From: Spongilla lacustris
Taxonomy: Eukaryota > Porifera > Demospongiae > Spongillida > Spongillidae
Assembly (NCBI GenBank): GCA_949361645.1
Contig: OX442428.1
Span: 5,184,461 to 5,248,460 of the forward strand
Reading direction: 5' to 3'
DNA: 64,000 bases
The notes under the pieces are model-generated. The model was not told the DNA's origin, ran no database searches, and saw only the letters and a list, made by a program, of their open reading frames with translations. The translations under genes and the position numbers were made by a program. Shown in pieces: positions 61,330 through 64,000 of the stretch (positions are counted from its first letter, which is position 1; every line of letters starts with the position of its first letter).

Positions 61330-61478
61330 CTGGAAAGCAAGATCGGTGTGAGTACGAAGAAAGCCGTCTAAGATGTCGATTTTTCCTCTTAAACAGCAGT
61401 GAAAGTAGGGCCGGGGGAAAAAAGCGTAATCTACAAAAGGGTTATTCAAAACACAGTTCACTTCAAAGGATCCGCCGC
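61330..61478 (-). CDS. Candidate exon 2 of an unknown minus-strand gene
   Basis: On the minus strand an acceptor (caattgtag) precedes GGSFEVNCVLNNPFVDYAFF and PRPYFHCCLRGKIDILDGFL, and a donor (CAG/GTTAGT) follows DLAFQ. Joined to the candidate exon at 61702-62026 the reading frame is kept (phase 1), which is weak support. I do not recognise the protein. Confidence 0.3.
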
Positions 61479-61701
61479 CTACAATTGACAATTCAATGGA
61501 TCACGTGATGCGTTTCGTATCCAGGTATTCTTCAATCTATGCTGAATTTATTGCTTTGGAAACCCTGCAGTAGCATTCTTCACAATACCAACAAAGTTCA
61601 ACCCACCATAGATTAATAACCTTACGGAACGGGATTGGAAACGCTATATCCATTCCAATTCAACGCTATGTGTCGTCATAGTTTCGCATGAATCTAATTA
61701 C

Positions 61702-62026
61702 CTTTGCTCAGAGAGGCAGTGAAGAAGCAAGTCCAAACAGAGGCATCACAAGGTAAAAGAAGGGGACGATGATTTCCTAAACTTCCTAGATGGTTTTTTA
61801 CCCTCGTAGTTGGTTCTTTTTGGGCATCGTTTAAACTTTGGGTTGTGTACGATGACAAAAGCGCGCGAAAAGCGGTGCGAAAGCGAAGTACAATTTTTTC
61901 GTCAACTACTGTGGCAACAGGCAACATGATCAGGCAACGAAAGATAGCGTCAGAGCAAGCACAGTGAATGTATGGAGACGTAGTGGTGGTTTCAAGACAA
62001 CCAGTTTTATAATCGTAAAGATCCAT
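61702..62026 (-). CDS. Candidate exon inside the 7-bp-TSD transposon, unknown protein
   Basis: From an ATG at 62026 the frame reads MDLYDYKTGCLETTTTSPYI, then CSDAIFRCLIMLPVATVVDE, and ends ...VWTCFFTASLSK at a donor-like AAAG/GTAATT. The frame is open further upstream to 62074 without Met. About 108 residues of normal composition. It could be a degenerate transposon protein or an exon carried by the element. No DDE or other motif is recognised. Confidence 0.3.
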
Positions 62027-62514
62027 AGCTTCAAACGCAAAACTACGCTTAAAATACCTCCCGCCTTTCGACAATCCTTGTACCTTTACGGTTCAAGGTA
62101 TCGGCCCCAAAAGTAGTTTTATAAGAAGAAGGAAGGTGGATGGGGGACGTGGTCGGATTGGAAAATCTCTTTACTTAGTGATAGCTAACTTACACCACTC
62201 GATATGCGAGCAAAAAATTATTATTATTATTATTATTTTATGTTTCGACAAGGGAGGTTGTCAAAGAAGCTTAAGGCAAAAACGCCAATGCACTAACCTG
62301 ACTGTCTCCATTGACATTGACATCTGCATGAAAGCCAGGAGAGCTAGGCACCATCTAGAGCAGCAACTTAGTCAAGTTTTACTGTTGTGCAGACACTTCT
62401 TCCTCCATGCTGGTACATGTAAGTTATTTTGGTATGCTTTTTAAAAAGTGATTTTGTTTAGGCAGATGTTTTGATGAAGGGCGAATGGTCGTGCACCACC
62501 CTTCCAGCTTAGAT

Positions 62515-62645
62515 GGGGCATGGGAAGCATCCTTATAATGTGTTGAAAGAGGGCTTTGTCTAAGGTTAGCAGGTCAAGCCCGCCTCTCTGTCGGCAACCC
62601 TTCGCTCTAAACAAACTATGTATCTATCCCCAAATTGGCTCTGCC
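62515..62645. repeat. Dispersed repeat, gcatgggaagcat family, inside the transposon
   Basis: ggggcatgggaagcat, gagggctttgtctaaggtta and gcaggtcaagcccgcctctc match 12640-12830. Confidence 0.6.
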
Positions 62646-62826
62646 TGGTTCTAGGTATTGTGTGCTGCTCTATTATGAGTATATAAATGGTGTTCTTGGG
62701 AAAGAGTCTCATAGCCTGCCTATCGATTATAATTACGTCATACGCGCGAGCGAAACTATGATAATCGATTGGCAATGTATTGCGTTTCCAATCCCGTTCC
62801 GTAAGGTTATTAATCTATGAACCCAC

Positions 62827-63620
62827 ATGCCTGCATTGCTTCGGCTGTTTTCACACTACTAATCCATCCATCTCCTGTTGCACACCTTTGTGTACCATGA
62901 TAATGTTCTGTCAAGCGCTGAGTTACTGCAGTTGTTTTCATCTTCCTTTCACTATAATATTTTTTTCAGTGCCATATTTTCAGGCTTTTCTTGTAACTCT
63001 ATATGTGAAGAATAACCTTGCTCTGAAAGTCACTCATACTTTTTATCAGGAAGCCAACCCCTTCTGGTTTTAATTTCATCTTTGTTATCCCAGGCACATA
63101 GTATTTATCTCCAATTCATCAATGGTAAGTGTGCTTCCTGCAATAAAAATTCCATCCATATTGTCAATGAAATGTTTGAAAAGCTGTTGTATGCGATACC
63201 ATTCATCTGTTTTCTTCTTCAACATCAGCATTACCCTCCCAAAATGTCAATGCTCCACGGATCGGATCTGTTCCCAGAGATTCTTTAGTAACTCTGTTTT
63301 TATGGCAAACGTTTGTCGTGTTATAAAACCGGCATCTTTTTCATTCCAATAATGATGGCTGAATTGACATTCCTATAGAAGGGATCCAATAAAGTGATCC
63401 ATAATATGCTCATCAACATGATTTGTCTTGTCTCCATGCGCGCAAGTACAGAATTTGTAGCAGTAATGATGAGAGATTTCAGCTCTCCTGGGAACATCAA
63501 GCTTAAAGTAATCAATCTCTGTATGTGTTGTTAATATTCCTAGGGTCAACAACATCTAAGGCAGGTCAAGTATACACACTCGATTACCGACAGTGACACA
63601 ATATCGTCTTCTCCGCTAAA
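62827..63620. other. No recognised feature
   Basis: Several short frames on both strands without recognisable domains. Confidence 0.35.
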
Positions 63621-63621
63621 A

Positions 63622-63870
63622 TCACGTTCTTGAGATACCCTCTTCCATTTCATTTGATGACTGCTCGGTGTCGTCTGATGATTCTTCTGTAGCAACAAAG
63701 TCCTCCTTTTCGTCTATCTCATCTGTTGTAGATAGAACCTTCGACATATCACTCAATCTAGCGCGTTTTGGCAAGAGCGTGTGTCTTGATCGTTTAAATC
63801 GAATGTTGCGCTCATATTTCCCTATCACATGGGGATGAAAGGAGGTCCATTCCACTCGAAATTTACGCTT
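63622..63870 (-). CDS. Acidic-tailed open frame, unknown
   Basis: Minus-strand frame with a basic start (KRKFRVEWTSFHPHVIGKYE, KRSRHTLLPKRARL) and a strongly acidic, Ser-rich end (TEESSDDTEQSSNEMEEG). The basic-acidic layout looks protein-like. It may be a terminal exon; the upstream part is near the window edge. No family is recognised. Confidence 0.25.
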   Translation of the reverse strand, partial: KRKFRVEWTSFHPHVIGKYERNIRFKRSRHTLLPKRARLSDMSKVLSTTDEIDEKEDFVATEESSDDTEQSSNEMEEGISRT

Positions 63871-64000
63871 TCTTCCTAGACCTAAGAACTTTCTTTCTAC
63901 CTCACCTTCAGACCAAAGTAAATATCATTAATTCCTTCTTTTTCGCGACATTCGTTCCTGTTGCGCGTATACTTTGCCCTACCTCAAAATCTTTCTTTAT

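Larger units (their letters stand above)
61607..62819. mobile_element. 1.2 kb transposon with 38-bp perfect ends and 7-bp duplication
   Basis: 61607-61644 and 62782-62819 are exact inverted repeats (outermost bases catagattaataaccttacg). aacccac occurs immediately outside both ends (61600-61606 and 62820-62826). Perfect ends suggest recent mobility. A 7-bp duplication is uncommon, and I do not assign a superfamily. The interior carries an open frame (61694-62074, minus) and a copy of the gcatgggaagcat repeat (62515-62645). Confidence 0.8.

Overview
The window looks like nuclear DNA from a sponge, most likely a demosponge. It has no bacterial gene density, many simple repeats and nested transposons. 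It also carries a mitochondrial fragment read with the code in which TGA is Trp, with the order trnE-nad6-nad3 that I recall from demosponge mitochondrial genomes. No database search was possible, so the species is open.

The clearest genes are three paralogues on the + strand: A (8178-11661), B (38450-42046) and C (53951-57524). Each encodes a signal peptide, a long extracellular parallel beta-helix of GGAVF/GGAIY-type repeats, a Cys-rich juxtamembrane block and a polytopic membrane region of about nine or ten hydrophobic segments. All three carry at least one reading-frame break at different places. A is least damaged. B has two frameshifts and a stop. C has two frameshifts. B and C share a TATA-like upstream element, and all three share their 3' flanks, so this is a segmental gene cluster.

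Most other sequence is mobile or repetitive. The stretch after gene A (15482-24830) matches the stretch after gene B (42335-43530), except that it contains three transposons. These are a 1.0 kb element with an 8-bp target-site duplication (TSD), a 5.6 kb CACTA-like element with TSD cca, and a 1.1 kb element with TSD cctgg. Copy B supplies the empty sites. Other elements are a MULE-like unit with 9-bp TSD carrying a broken RecQ-type helicase start (35280-36145), a 1.2 kb unit with 38-bp perfect inverted ends and 7-bp TSD (61607-62819), a large palindrome with an open frame in its loop (27784-28893), several foldback MITEs, a LINE 3' remnant (about 58280-59000), and very long CA, ATAC and G/C runs.

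The most unusual locus is 45930-47467. It is a foldback element with about 135-bp inverted arms that holds about 1.23 kb of mitochondrial DNA (nad3, nad6, trnE, all intact in mitochondrial code).

By region: 0-8 kb repeats and nested inverted-repeat elements; 8-11.7 kb gene A; 11.7-38 kb repeats and transposons; 38-42 kb gene B; 42-53 kb duplicated noncoding blocks and the mitochondrial insertion; 54-57.5 kb gene C; 57.5-64 kb repeats, LINE debris, a transposon and weak candidate exons.
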